A DNA stretch of 64,000 nt from JACQAP01 sp035275265 (GCA_035275265.1 DATENC010000029.1:62001-126000), one strand, 5' to 3'. Shown: positions 34,138 to 43,436, numbered from the stretch's first letter. Program-made: numbers and translations. Notes: generated from the letters alone by a model not told the origin.

Positions 34138-36816
34138 TCAACGCGTCTCGTCCTCACCCGGGTCCGCAGGCCGTTCTGAGTCATTCCCGTCCGGATCGGC
34201 GTTCGCATTTGTGGAGGGTTCGGAGCCAGGGTCGGAGCCAGGTTCCGCGTCCGGATTCGAGTCCTGTTCGGGTCCAATATCGTCATCCTTGTCGACGATT
34301 TTCTGCAGGCCGGCGAGTTTTTCTTCCGGACCTAGGTTGATAAGTGTCACGCCCTGCGTGGAGCGGCTCATTTCGCGTATTTCCTTGACCCTGGTGCGGA
34401 TCAGAACGCCACCGGTGGTAATAAGCATGATCTCGTCACTTTCCTCGACCAGCGTGGCCGCCACCACGTTGCCGTTGCGGGCGCTGGTCTGAATCGCAAT
34501 CATCCCTTGCGTGCCGCGGCCGTGGCGGGTGTACTCCGCGATCGGGGTGCGCTTGCCGTAGCCGTTCTCCGTGGCGGTGAACACCGACACGGTCTCGTTG
34601 TCTGCAACCAGCAGTGAGATGACTTTCTGGCCGCCCGACAGCTTCATTCCGCGCACACCGCGTGCCACGCGCCCCATCGGCCGCACGTCCTGCTCGTCGA
34701 AACGCACAGCCTTGCCGGCGTCGGAGAACAACATGATGTCGTGCCGGCCTTCCGTGAGTGCAACGCCGATCAGGTAGTCCCCCTCTTCCAGATCCACTGC
34801 GATGATTCCGGACGGGCGCGGACGCGAAAAATCAGAAAGCGGCGTCTTCTTGACCGTGCCGTTGGACGTGGCCATGAAAACATACTTGTGCTCGTCGAAC
34901 TCCTTGACCGGCAGGATCGCCGTTATCTTTTCGCCGTCGACTAGCGGCAGCAGGTTGACGATCGGTTTCCCCCTGCTGGTGCGTCCGCCCTGCGGCACGT
35001 TGTAGACCTTGATCCAGTACAGTCGCCCGCGATTGGAGAAACACAGCACGTAGTCGTGGGTATTGGCAATGAAAAGGTTGTCGATGAAATCGTCTTCCTT
35101 GGTCGCCGTGGCCTGCTTGCCACGGCCGCCACGCTTCTGCGCCCGGTAGTCTGCGAGCGGCTGGGCTTTCACGTAGCCTGTGTGAGACAACGTCACCACC
35201 ACGTCCTCCGCCGCGATCAGGTCCTCCATGCTCAGATCCTGGGCATCCATCACGATCTCGCTGCGGCGTTCGTCTCCGAACTGGCTCCGGGTTTGTGCGA
35301 GCTCGTCGGCGATGATCCTGGTGATGCGCTCTGGTTTGGCAAGGATGTCGATCAGGTCGGCAATGTTGTCCATGACCTCCCTGTACTCGTTGGCGATCTT
35401 CTCCCGCTCCAGTCCGGTGAGGCGTTGCAACTGCATTTCCAGGATTCGCTGCGCCTGCAGCTCGGAGAGGCGGTAGCCGTTGGACTGCAAACCATAGTCG
35501 CGTCCCATCCCTTCCGGGCGGGAAGCGGAGACCTCTACGCCTGCCAGCATGTCCTCCACCAGTTGCGAGCGCCAAACGCGTGACATCAACTCGCGCTTGG
35601 CTTCAGCCGGCGCGGGCGCGGCCTTGATGAGCGCGATGATCTCATCGACGTTGGAAAGGGCCACTGCCAGCCCCTCCAAGATGTGGCCGCGTTCGCGCGC
35701 CTTGCGCAATTCGAACACCGTGCGGCGGGTGACCACTTCGCGACGGTGGCGCAGAAAGGACTCGAGGATGCCCTTCAGATCGAGCAGGCGGGGCTGGCCG
35801 TCGACAAGCGCCACCATATTCATCCAGAACGTGTCCTGCATCTGCGTTTCTTTGTACAGGTTGTTCAGGATGACTTCGTGGACTTCGCCACGCTTGAGTT
35901 CCAGCACCACGCGCATGCCGGATTTGTCGGATTCGTCGCGGATCTCGGACAGTCCATCGAGGCGCTTGTCGCGCACCAGCTCGCCGATCTTGATCAGCAG
36001 CGCCGATTTGTTGACCTGATATGGCAGCTCATCGATGACAATGGCTTGACGATTGCCCTTTTCCAGTTCCTCGATGTGCGTGCGTGCGCGGATTACCACG
36101 CGGCCGCGGCCGGTGCGGTAACCTTCCTTGACCCCCGCGGTGCCATAAATAATTCCACGAGTCGGAAAATCCGGTCCCGGTATGATCTCCATTAGCTCGT
36201 CGATGCTGATTTCCGGCCGATCCAGGATTGCCTGGCAGGCATCGGCGACCTCGCGCAGGCTGTGGGGTGGAACGTTGGTGGCCATTCCCACCGCGATACC
36301 CGCAGAGCCGTTGATCAGCAGGTTGGGAATCCGGGTGGGAAGGACGCTGGGTTCCTGCTCCTTGCCGTCGTAGTTCGGAACGAAATCGACGGTTTCTTTG
36401 TCTATGTCGGCCAACAGTTCGGAGGCGATCTTCTCGAGGCGGCACTCGGTATAGCGGTAAGCCGCCGCCGAATCGCCATCGACTGATCCGAAGTTGCCCT
36501 GTCCGTCCACCAGGGTGTAACGCATCGAGAAGTCCTGCGCCATGCGCACCAATGCTTCGTAGGTTGCGCTATCGCCGTGTGGGTGATACTTGCCGAGGAC
36601 ATCGCCGACCACGCGCGCGCATTTCACATAGGGTCGGTTCCAGACGTTGTTGGCCTCGTGCATCGCGAACAGAATGCGACGGTGCACCGGTTTGAGGCCG
36701 TCTCTTACATCTGGTAGCGCGCGCCCCACGATCACGCTCATTGCGTAGTCGAGATAGGAGCGGCGCATCTCCTCTTCGAGGCTGATGGGAAGCGTTTCTT
36801 TGGCGAATTGATCCAT
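34138..36816 (-). CDS. gyrA: DNA gyrase subunit A
   Basis: Protein of 892 residues. The catalytic Tyr is Y122 (RYTE) and the quinolone region reads HPHGDSATYEALVRM, with Ser83 conserved and Glu at position 87 where E. coli has Asp. The GyrA box QKRGGRGK needed for negative supercoiling is present, followed by the six-bladed C-terminal domain. The end carries an extra acidic Pro/Gly/Asp/Glu-rich tail of about 45 residues coded by 12-bp repeats. It is the first gene of the long minus-strand run. Confidence 0.97.
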   Translation of the reverse strand: MDQFAKETLPISLEEEMRRSYLDYAMSVIVGRALPDVRDGLKPVHRRILFAMHEANNVWNRPYVKCARVVGDVLGKYHPHGDSATYEALVRMAQDFSMRYTLVDGQGNFGSVDGDSAAAYRYTECRLEKIASELLADIDKETVDFVPNYDGKEQEPSVLPTRIPNLLINGSAGIAVGMATNVPPHSLREVADACQAILDRPEISIDELMEIIPGPDFPTRGIIYGTAGVKEGYRTGRGRVVIRARTHIEELEKGNRQAIVIDELPYQVNKSALLIKIGELVRDKRLDGLSEIRDESDKSGMRVVLELKRGEVHEVILNNLYKETQMQDTFWMNMVALVDGQPRLLDLKGILESFLRHRREVVTRRTVFELRKARERGHILEGLAVALSNVDEIIALIKAAPAPAEAKRELMSRVWRSQLVEDMLAGVEVSASRPEGMGRDYGLQSNGYRLSELQAQRILEMQLQRLTGLEREKIANEYREVMDNIADLIDILAKPERITRIIADELAQTRSQFGDERRSEIVMDAQDLSMEDLIAAEDVVVTLSHTGYVKAQPLADYRAQKRGGRGKQATATKEDDFIDNLFIANTHDYVLCFSNRGRLYWIKVYNVPQGGRTSRGKPIVNLLPLVDGEKITAILPVKEFDEHKYVFMATSNGTVKKTPLSDFSRPRPSGIIAVDLEEGDYLIGVALTEGRHDIMLFSDAGKAVRFDEQDVRPMGRVARGVRGMKLSGGQKVISLLVADNETVSVFTATENGYGKRTPIAEYTRHGRGTQGMIAIQTSARNGNVVAATLVEESDEIMLITTGGVLIRTRVKEIREMSRSTQGVTLINLGPEEKLAGLQKIVDKDDDIGPEQDSNPDAEPGSDPGSEPSTNANADPDGNDSERPADPGEDETR
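34217..34276 (+). repeat. degenerate 12-bp tandem repeat in the gyrA tail
   Basis: Five 12-base units are visible on the plus strand: GGTTCGGAGCCA, GGGTCGGAGCCA, GGTTCCGCGTCC, GGATTCGAGTCC and TGTTCGGGTCCA. They code the acidic Ser/Asp/Pro/Glu tail of GyrA on the minus strand. Confidence 0.7.
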
Positions 36817-37154
36817 CAGGAAAGGTCAGTTTTCTTGTTGCAAACAGTCACGCACCTGTCCCGCTCGACCCGATAGACTTGCCGGGACATTTTGGCGGGA
36901 TGGCTCGCCGGGAAGGCCTTGATTCGGTCCAGCGGAAGCCGTGCATTTTATCATGGCGCTTCTCTCCGAGACATTGTCCGTCGCGCCTTTTTGTATGACG
37001 CTCGGGGGACTATCCGCCTTATGGCAATGGGGTGATGCATATGCCTCGGCCGCGCGCGCGGGACTTATGCAAAGCTTCGCTAGGCGTTGTTAAGGGACCC
37101 GGGAATGGGCAATAATGCACGCGACCTTGACCAGCATGATCAGGAGAACCCGAA
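36817..37154. other. 338-bp divergent region between gyrA and the OmpA-like gene
   Basis: No gene is supported here. It holds the promoters for gyrA (leftward) and the OmpA-family gene (rightward). An A/T-rich GATAAAAT element on the minus strand near 36950 may be a -10 box, but no matching -35 box at normal spacing was found. Confidence 0.6.
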
Positions 37155-38378
37155 ATGCGACCCAAGACCAATCGACTGTTGATGGTGCTAATCGGCGCAA
37201 TGCTTGCGGGCTGCGCCAGCCAGACCGAGCGCAGCAGTTCTGGCGGCGGCGCGGAGCAAGCGCAGGCACCGGCGCCAGCTCCGATCCCGGAGCCAGCGTA
37301 TGAACCGAAGGGCGAAAGTGTCCAGATCGTGGATCGGCCGCTAGAGGAAACACCGCCTCCGCCTCCGCCGCCCGTTGCAAAAGCGCCCGAACAACCCCTT
37401 CCAGATTTTCCGATAACCACCTATGAAGTCGAGCCCGAAGAAGAAGTGGGAGACCTCGGTACGCAACCGGACGAGTCGGGCACTGAGCAGTACGCCGAAG
37501 AAGACCTCGCCGCCAAGGAAAGTGTGATAGGCGAACCGACTGAGGTTGGCGACGAAGAGGAAGAAGAAGTAGCCGACCTTGGCCCCCAAGAGGACGAGTC
37601 CGGCACGGAACAGTACCCGGAAGAGGACCTCGCCGCCAAGGACAGTGTGGTGAGCGAGCCGACCGAGGTTCTCGATGAAGAGGAAGAAGAAGTAGCCGAC
37701 CTCGGCCCCCAAGAGGACGAGTCCGGCACGATGGAGTCCCCGGAGGAAGACCTCGTCGCCAGGGAAAGTATGGTTGGTGAACCGACGGAGGTGGCCGAAG
37801 AACCAGAAGAGGAAGTCGCCGATCTGGGGCCGCAGCCCGACGAGTCGGGGACTGTGACTTACCCCGAGCAGCAACTCGCCGCTGCCGACAAGGTGATCGG
37901 GGAGCCGACACAATACGCCGACGAGCCTGTGACCGCGCCAGCGCCCGTAGCTGCGCCGGCCCCAGAGCGTGCGCCTGTGCCTGTGGCCAAGGCCCCGGTG
38001 AGAGTCAGCTTCGAAGCAGAACCTCTGTTCAGTTTCGACAAGGCCATTATTCGCGGCGACCAGCGCAGCAAGCTCGACGAATTTGTCGCCAGCCTGAAGG
38101 GAACGAAATACGACTCGATCGATGTCTTCGGGCACGCCGACCGCATTGGCTCCACGACATACAATTCGAATCTGTCACAACGCCGCGCCAATGCCGTGAA
38201 AGCCTATCTGGTGCGTCAGGGCATCCCCGCCGGCAAGATCAATGCCGAGGGTCGGGGCGAATCGGAGCCGGTAACGGGCGATAACTGCAGCGGCCAGCGT
38301 GGCAAGGCGTTGATTGCGTGCCTGGAGCCGGACCGCCGGGTGGATGTCAGCGTCACTGCGACCAAGCCAGCCAACTGA
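37155..38378 (+). CDS. OmpA-family lipoprotein with acidic tandem repeats
   Basis: Protein of 407 residues. A lipoprotein signal ends in the lipobox LAGC (Cys20). A Pro/Ala-rich linker leads to four near-identical 41-residue acidic repeats (98-261) with the core VADLGPQxDESGT and GEPTEV, then a second Pro/Ala linker and a C-terminal OmpA peptidoglycan-binding domain (FSFDKAIIRGDQRSKLDEF; HADRIGSTTYNSNLSQRRANAV; GRGESEPV; CLEPDRRVDV). It probably anchors the outer membrane to peptidoglycan, with the repeats as an acidic spacer. ATG at 37155 follows AGGAGAACCCGAA. A gene of this domain type next to gyrA and ubiG is common in betaproteobacteria; the repeats are not. Confidence 0.9.
   Translation: MRPKTNRLLMVLIGAMLAGCASQTERSSSGGGAEQAQAPAPAPIPEPAYEPKGESVQIVDRPLEETPPPPPPPVAKAPEQPLPDFPITTYEVEPEEEVGDLGTQPDESGTEQYAEEDLAAKESVIGEPTEVGDEEEEEVADLGPQEDESGTEQYPEEDLAAKDSVVSEPTEVLDEEEEEVADLGPQEDESGTMESPEEDLVARESMVGEPTEVAEEPEEEVADLGPQPDESGTVTYPEQQLAAADKVIGEPTQYADEPVTAPAPVAAPAPERAPVPVAKAPVRVSFEAEPLFSFDKAIIRGDQRSKLDEFVASLKGTKYDSIDVFGHADRIGSTTYNSNLSQRRANAVKAYLVRQGIPAGKINAEGRGESEPVTGDNCSGQRGKALIACLEPDRRVDVSVTATKPAN
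37446..37937 (+). repeat. four 123-bp tandem repeats coding acidic units
   Basis: The four copies code residues 98-138, 139-179, 180-220 and 221-261. The first three are most alike; the fourth has diverged at its end. Each unit holds DLG-x-Q-x-DESGT and a run of Glu. Confidence 0.92.
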
Positions 38379-38404
38379 CAAGGCGGATTGCTTACAAGCG
38401 AGTG

Positions 38405-38433
38405 AAAGCCCTGCGAATGCAGGGCTTTTTTTT
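38405..38433 (+). terminator. intrinsic terminator after the OmpA-like gene
   Basis: A 10-bp stem (AAAGCCCTGC, loop GAAT, GCAGGGCTTT) with an eight-T run. mtaD begins only 10 bases later, so some read-through is likely. Confidence 0.85.
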
Positions 38434-38442
38434 GGAGCGTCC

Positions 38443-39780
38443 ATGGCGCAAATGAACACTTCCTTTTCTGCTGACACAGTGATCGAGGCGCACTGGATCA
38501 TCCCGGTGGAGCCGCGCGGCGTCGTCCTCGACGACCATGCCGTGGCGATCACCGGCGACCGCATTGCCGCGGTATTGCCGCGCGCGGAAATGCGCAAGTT
38601 ATGCAAGGCGAACCGTACCCTTGATCTTTCCACGCACGCGCTGATTCCGGGGCTGGTGAATCTTCATACGCACGCGGCAATGACGCTGATGCGTGGACTG
38701 GCCGATGATCAGCGACTGATGGATTGGTTGGAAAAACACATCTGGCCTGCAGAGGGCCGGCACGTATCGGCGCAGTTCGTGTACGACGGAACCTTGCTTG
38801 CCTGTGCCGAGATGCTGCGCGGCGGCGTCACTTGCTTTAACGACATGTATTTTTTTCCGGAGATGGCCGGACGTGCTGCATTGGATGCCGGCATCCGTGG
38901 CGTTCTGGGGATCGTGCTTATCGAATTTCCGACAGCGTACGCCAGCGACGCGCAGGATTACCTGCGCAAGGGACTGGCGATGCGTGACGAACTCAAGAGC
39001 GAGCCCTTGTTGTCGTTCTGCATGGCGCCGCATGCCCCTTACACGGTCAGTGACAGAAGCTTTGAGCAAATCCTAACGCTTTCGGAGCAGCTTCAGATCC
39101 CTATCAACACGCACCTGCACGAAACGCGCGACGAAATCCACGAAAGTGTGAAGAAGTTCGGAATGCGGCCAATTGGCCGGCTGGTGAAGTTGGGTTTGAT
39201 AAGCCCCAGCTTCATCGCCGTTCATGCCGTCCACCTCGACCCGGCGGAGATTGCTATGCTGGCGCAGCTTGGCGCCTCGGTTGCGCACTGCCCGTCTTCC
39301 AACCTCAAGCTTGCCAGCGGCATAGCGCCGGTAGGCGCCATGCTCGCGGCGGGTATTAATGCCGGCCTCGGAACCGACAGCGCGGCAAGCAACAACCGGC
39401 TCGACGTGCTCTCCGAAATGCGGCTTGCGGCGCTGCTGGCCAAGGCAGCGGGCGATGACGCGGAAATGCTGCCCGCTCATGTCGCGTTGCGAATGGCTAC
39501 ACTCAACGCAGCCACCGCGCTGGGCCTGGAACGGAAGATCGGGTCCGTGGAGACAGGCAAGTGCGCGGATTTGTGCGCGGTGAACTTGGCGTCGCTCGAG
39601 TTGTCTCCTTGCTATGATCCGGTCTCGCATCTGGTTTACGCCGCCGGCAGGGAGCATGTCAGCCACGTGTGGGTAGGCGGCAAGCTGCTGGTCGAGGAAG
39701 GCCGTCTGCTGCAAGTTGACGAGAACGCCATTGCGCGCAAGGCAAGCGAATGGCGGTCGCGTATAGCGGCGCCAAACTGA
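38443..39780 (+). CDS. mtaD: 5'-methylthioadenosine/S-adenosylhomocysteine deaminase-like amidohydrolase
   Basis: Protein of 445 residues of the TRZ/ATZ amidohydrolase family. Metal-binding HTH is in NLHTHAAMTLMRG; further ligands lie in HLHETRDE, HAVHLDPAE and GTDSAASNN. It probably deaminates 5'-methylthioadenosine or S-adenosylhomocysteine, though related enzymes act on other purines and triazines. ATG at 38443 (MAQMNTSFSADTVIEA) is preferred because the longer frame crosses the terminator. ubiG follows directly. Confidence 0.87.
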   Translation: MAQMNTSFSADTVIEAHWIIPVEPRGVVLDDHAVAITGDRIAAVLPRAEMRKLCKANRTLDLSTHALIPGLVNLHTHAAMTLMRGLADDQRLMDWLEKHIWPAEGRHVSAQFVYDGTLLACAEMLRGGVTCFNDMYFFPEMAGRAALDAGIRGVLGIVLIEFPTAYASDAQDYLRKGLAMRDELKSEPLLSFCMAPHAPYTVSDRSFEQILTLSEQLQIPINTHLHETRDEIHESVKKFGMRPIGRLVKLGLISPSFIAVHAVHLDPAEIAMLAQLGASVAHCPSSNLKLASGIAPVGAMLAAGINAGLGTDSAASNNRLDVLSEMRLAALLAKAAGDDAEMLPAHVALRMATLNAATALGLERKIGSVETGKCADLCAVNLASLELSPCYDPVSHLVYAAGREHVSHVWVGGKLLVEEGRLLQVDENAIARKASEWRSRIAAPN

Positions 39781-39797
39781 ATGGGACATCAGCCGGG

Positions 39798-40493
39798 ATG
39801 ATCAACGTCGATCCATTCGAACTCGAAAAGTTCAGCCAGCTCGCCCATCGCTGGTGGGATCCAACCAGCGAGTTCAAGCCACTGCACGACATCAACCCGT
39901 TGCGGCTGGAATACCTCGATCGGATCGCGAATCTGCGGGGAAAGAAAGTCCTCGATGTAGGCTGCGGCGGAGGTCTGCTGTCGGAAGCGATGGCGGCGCG
40001 GGGAGCAAAGGTGACCGGCATCGACATGGGCGACCAACCCTTGAAAGTGGCGCAACTGCACCTCTTGGAGAGCAAGCTCGAAGTGGAATACCGCAAGGTG
40101 GAGGTCGAGCAGCTTGCCAGGGATCAGCCGCACCACTATGACGTGGTCACCTGCATGGAGATGCTGGAACACGTGCCCGACCCCGCGAGTACCGTAACTG
40201 CATGCGCGGGCCTGCTGGCGCCAGGCGGCTGGTGCTTTTTTTCCACTATCAATCGCAATCCGAAGGCGTACCTGTTCGCGATCGTCGGCGCGGAGTACAT
40301 CCTGAAATTGCTGCCGCGAGGCACACACGACTATTCCCGGTTTATCACCCCGGCAGAACTGGGCCGATTTTGCCGCGGCGCGAGACTCACACCACAACGC
40401 GTGACCGGAATGATCTACAACCCGTTCACCCGGGTCTATTCGCTCGGCACGGACAGTTCGGTGAATTACTTCCTCAGCGCGCAGGCGGTCTGA
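39798..40493 (+). CDS. ubiG: ubiquinone biosynthesis O-methyltransferase
   Basis: Protein of 231 residues: the opening DPFELEKFSQLAHRWWDPTSEFKPLHDINPLR is specific to UbiG, and LDVGCGGGLLSE is the SAM-binding motif. It carries out both O-methylations in ubiquinone synthesis. ATG at 39798 is chosen by family length; an in-frame ATG at 39750 would overlap mtaD by 31 bp and cannot be excluded. Confidence 0.94.
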   Translation: MINVDPFELEKFSQLAHRWWDPTSEFKPLHDINPLRLEYLDRIANLRGKKVLDVGCGGGLLSEAMAARGAKVTGIDMGDQPLKVAQLHLLESKLEVEYRKVEVEQLARDQPHHYDVVTCMEMLEHVPDPASTVTACAGLLAPGGWCFFSTINRNPKAYLFAIVGAEYILKLLPRGTHDYSRFITPAELGRFCRGARLTPQRVTGMIYNPFTRVYSLGTDSSVNYFLSAQAV

Positions 40494-40572
40494 CGCCGCC
40501 ACAAAATACGCTCGTGCTGCGTCGCCGGTAGTTTAGTGACTTGCTGTTTGAATGATACCCAAGGAGGATTGA

Positions 40573-41160
40573 ATGATGAAGACAAGACTCTGGTACGTAG
40601 TGGCGGTATTCGGGGTGGTGGCCACGATTCTGGGGTGCGCGCTCCAGCCGCAGAATCTGCGCATAGATCCACCGGTGAAAGTGACTGAATCCGCCATCGG
40701 CAACAGCAAGATCATCGGTCTCGAGGTATCCGACGCGCGTACGGACAAGAAGCTTGGCGAAGTCGGCGATCCGAACACCAAGATGGTGGATGTCTCGGTG
40801 GAAGAGGACCCGAGCCCGGCGGTATATGAACGCCTGCAGGAGGCCCTCGGCAAACTCGGTTTCTCGGTGGCTCCGCACAGCGATGCGACGGAACGCACGT
40901 TGCAGGTGCAGATTCGAAGTCTCGAATTGAAGTCCGTAAAGACACCATTCACTTTCGAAACCGAATTGCGGGCGGCACTAGGCGCCCACGCGGCAAACGG
41001 TCCCGAATATTATGACCGCCAGTTCAACGTCCGAACCCGTAGGGATGGCGCGGCACCACCCTTCGAAAAGGACAGCAACTTGCTGGTGAACACGGCAGTT
41101 TCGCAGGCTCTGGAAGACATGCTGGCCGACGATCAGTTGCTGGAACTGCTCGCCAAATAG
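40573..41160 (+). CDS. YajG-like outer-membrane lipoprotein
   Basis: Protein of 195 residues with a lipoprotein signal ending in ILGC (Cys22), then a YajG-type domain (IDPPVKV; IGLEVSDARTDKKLGEVG; LVNTAVSQALEDMLAD). The family is of unknown function and is usually linked to the envelope. Translation should be strong: AAGGAGG lies 5 bases before ATG 40573. It is 79 bp after ubiG and 15 bp before gph, so it is likely in that operon. Confidence 0.85.
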   Translation: MMKTRLWYVVAVFGVVATILGCALQPQNLRIDPPVKVTESAIGNSKIIGLEVSDARTDKKLGEVGDPNTKMVDVSVEEDPSPAVYERLQEALGKLGFSVAPHSDATERTLQVQIRSLELKSVKTPFTFETELRAALGAHAANGPEYYDRQFNVRTRRDGAAPPFEKDSNLLVNTAVSQALEDMLADDQLLELLAK

Positions 41161-41175
41161 GATTCGGAAAATTTG

Positions 41176-41868
41176 ATGTCGGTATCTGTGAACGCGCCGG
41201 GACGTGGCGTGCTTTTCGACCTCGACGGCACGCTGGCGGATACCGCTCCGGACCTGGGTTATGCGCTGAATCAACAACGCCTCGCCCGCGACATGCCTGA
41301 ATTGCCAATAGAGGCGGTGAGGTCGCTGGCTTCTTCCGGCGCGCGAGGGCTGTTGAAAATCGGCTTCGGCATCGAACCGGGTCAAAGCGGCTACGAAGTC
41401 TTGCGCGACGAATTCTTGGACATTTACGAAGAAAATCTGGCACGCAACAGCCGATTGTTTCCGGGTATCTCCGCGCTTCTGGAACAAATCGAACAGCGTG
41501 GATTGCGCTGGGGCATTGTCACCAACAAGTCGGAACGATTCACTTTCCCCCTGCTGCGTGCGCTGGCCCTGATCGAGCGCGCTGCATGCGTCATCTGCGG
41601 CGATACGACACCGAATCCGAAACCCCATCCGGCGCCTCTGCTTGCAGCGGCGAAAAAGCTCGGTATTCCAGCGCCGCAATGCATTTATGTCGGCGACGAT
41701 GTGCGGGATGTACAAGCTGGTCACGCGGCGGGAATGCCTGTGGTGGTTGCGCGCTACGGTTATCTCGGCAATGGAGCACCCCCGGAGGAATGGGGTGCGG
41801 ACGGCTTCGTTGACTCCCCCGCGGACCTGCTGGATGTTCTCTTCGGTGGAGTCGTACGACCTATCTGA
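41176..41868 (+). CDS. gph: phosphoglycolate phosphatase (HAD family)
   Basis: Protein of 230 residues. The HAD motifs are FDLDGTLADTAPDL, VTNKS, KPHPAPLL and VGDDVRDVQAG. It removes 2-phosphoglycolate or related small phosphates. ATG at 41176 is used; a TTG directly before it is not needed. It is the last coding gene before ssrA and is a standard neighbour of ubiG in betaproteobacteria. Confidence 0.93.
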   Translation: MSVSVNAPGRGVLFDLDGTLADTAPDLGYALNQQRLARDMPELPIEAVRSLASSGARGLLKIGFGIEPGQSGYEVLRDEFLDIYEENLARNSRLFPGISALLEQIEQRGLRWGIVTNKSERFTFPLLRALALIERAACVICGDTTPNPKPHPAPLLAAAKKLGIPAPQCIYVGDDVRDVQAGHAAGMPVVVARYGYLGNGAPPEEWGADGFVDSPADLLDVLFGGVVRPI

Positions 41869-41888
41869 TAGAATAGATCACGCTCCGC

Positions 41889-41917
41889 TTGAAACATTCC
41901 GGAGCCGTCACTATCTA
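41889..41917 (+). promoter_or_regulatory. sigma-70 promoter of ssrA
   Basis: TTGAAA (41889-41894) and TATCTA (41912-41917) are 17 bases apart, and the mature tmRNA 5' end lies 11 bases after the -10 box. Confidence 0.75.
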
Positions 41918-41927
41918 TGGTTCATAT

Positions 41928-42291
41928 GGGGGCGACCTGGTCTCGACGTGGGTCGCGAAGCAGCGCAGTGCATACCAAGGCCCAGTTACCTTGTTAATAC
42001 AGCTGGAAAACGTATAGTCGCTAACGACGAACGTTACGCTCTAGCCGCCTAAACCCGGCTGGACTCCGCACCGGTTCTCTCACGGGCCGGGCTGGGCAAC
42101 CAGCAGCGGAGCCATATACGTGAGATCGTGCTGCTGTGGGTCACTTATTGCAGCATTAAATCCAAGGTGACTCGCCGCTTCCCAGCCTGTCGGCCGGCGT
42201 GGAAGTGGTTAGATCAAATGACCTGACTAAGTATGTAGGACTGCCTGTAGAGGGCTTGCGGACGCGGGTTCGATTCCCGCCGCCTCCACCA
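41928..42291 (+). ncRNA. ssrA: transfer-messenger RNA (tmRNA)
   Basis: The 5' end GGGGGCG pairs with CGCCTCC before the 3' ACCA, forming the tRNA-like domain with GGGTTCGATTCCC T-arm. The tag frame at 42020-42052 codes ANDERYALAA then TAA, the betaproteobacterial type ending in the LAA degradation signal. It rescues stalled ribosomes with SmpB. Length is 364 nt. Confidence 0.97.
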
Positions 42292-42329
42292 AATTGAAAA
42301 GCCGGCCGAGTGCGCCGGCTTTTCAATTT
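42291..42329 (+). terminator. intrinsic terminator of ssrA
   Basis: A perfect 16-bp stem (AAATTGAAAAGCCGGC, loop of 7, GCCGGCTTTTCAATTT), directly at the tmRNA 3' end. Confidence 0.88.
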
Positions 42330-42441
42330 GTGAGTTGCGGTTGATCTGTGGAGGTCATCGGGTTGGACGCCGATCACCAGTTAACGCTGCAGCAGTCCTA
42401 GCCGCATGCGATCAGAAGTCCTTGAAGCGCGGTAACACACT

Positions 42442-43362
42442 CTACTGCTGACGTGCGGCCGCTTGCTTGTTCTCATAATGCGCCGCCACTTTTTCCTGTA
42501 GTTTCGGGACTGCTGCAAGCCCCGCCCTTTCGCCCTCGATGATGGCATAGTTGCGCGAGTCGAAGTTGGTCGAATTCAGGTTGGTGATGTCGGGAACCAC
42601 TACGATATCGGCGTGCGTGAGTTCCTGGCTGGCGATGCTCCGTTCCATGATGACGAAGGTTTGCATCAGTACGTCGATCGTATCCCGAAGTCTGGCAAGC
42701 TTCGGCCGGTCCAAAATGTCTACGGCGATAACGATGTCGGCTCCGAGGTCGCGAGCCGTCTTGACCGGTACAGGGCTCACCAGGCCGCCATCTATGTACT
42801 CCCGGCCATTGAATTTGACCGGCTGAAAAATGCCGGGCACGCTGCTAGAAGCGCGCACCGCCAAACCAGTATCGCCGCGCTCGAAAACAACGAGTTCGCC
42901 GGACTGCAAGTCTGTTGCCACAATAGCCAGGGTGCGGTTGAGCTTCTCGATGGGCCGATTCTGAACCGCGTTGTTGACAAAATTCTGCAGGGATTCACCT
43001 TTGATGAATCCGCGGTTCGGCAAGACCCAGTCGCTTACCGTTCCCTCGTCCATTGACAGCGCCATACGCTGGAGGTCGAATCCGTTGTAACCGCCGGCAT
43101 AAAGTGCCCCAACCACGCTGCCGGCACTGGTACCAACGATGATGTCGGGCACGATCGCATGCGATTCGAGCGCTTTGATGACACCGATATGGGCAAAACC
43201 CTTGGCAGCCCCGCCACCTAGCACGAGGGCGATCTTTGGCGGCTTCACCTCCGGTGAAGTGATTTCCTCTTGGACGGGCTTGAAGACCGGCGGCGAGGGC
43301 GTGACCGCACAACCAGCAAACGTCGCAAGCGCCAGAGATATCAGCGCGATTCTATATGACAT
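42442..43362 (-). CDS. patatin-like phospholipase, probable lipoprotein
   Basis: Protein of 306 residues. The signal ends in FAGC (lipobox, Cys18), so it is probably an outer-membrane lipoprotein. The patatin core has the oxyanion loop GGGAAKGFAH, nucleophile Ser in GTSAGS and catalytic Asp in DGGLVSPVP. It should be a serine lipid acyl hydrolase of the RssA/YchK-like group. The gene is alone, 74 bp from bfr, which is co-directional and upstream. Confidence 0.88.
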   Translation of the reverse strand: MSYRIALISLALATFAGCAVTPSPPVFKPVQEEITSPEVKPPKIALVLGGGAAKGFAHIGVIKALESHAIVPDIIVGTSAGSVVGALYAGGYNGFDLQRMALSMDEGTVSDWVLPNRGFIKGESLQNFVNNAVQNRPIEKLNRTLAIVATDLQSGELVVFERGDTGLAVRASSSVPGIFQPVKFNGREYIDGGLVSPVPVKTARDLGADIVIAVDILDRPKLARLRDTIDVLMQTFVIMERSIASQELTHADIVVVPDITNLNSTNFDSRNYAIIEGERAGLAAVPKLQEKVAAHYENKQAAARQQ

Positions 43363-43436
43363 CGGTTGGGATTCATGCCGCGAAACAGGCAGAAGGCGGA
43401 ACGGCGGTCAGCGTGCCTTCTCTCAAGAAGGCAATT

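Noticed and set aside
34095..34286. Longer N-terminus for SerC
   Set aside because: It would run through the gyrA tail repeats; GTG at 34094 has an AAGGAG site and the conserved opening.
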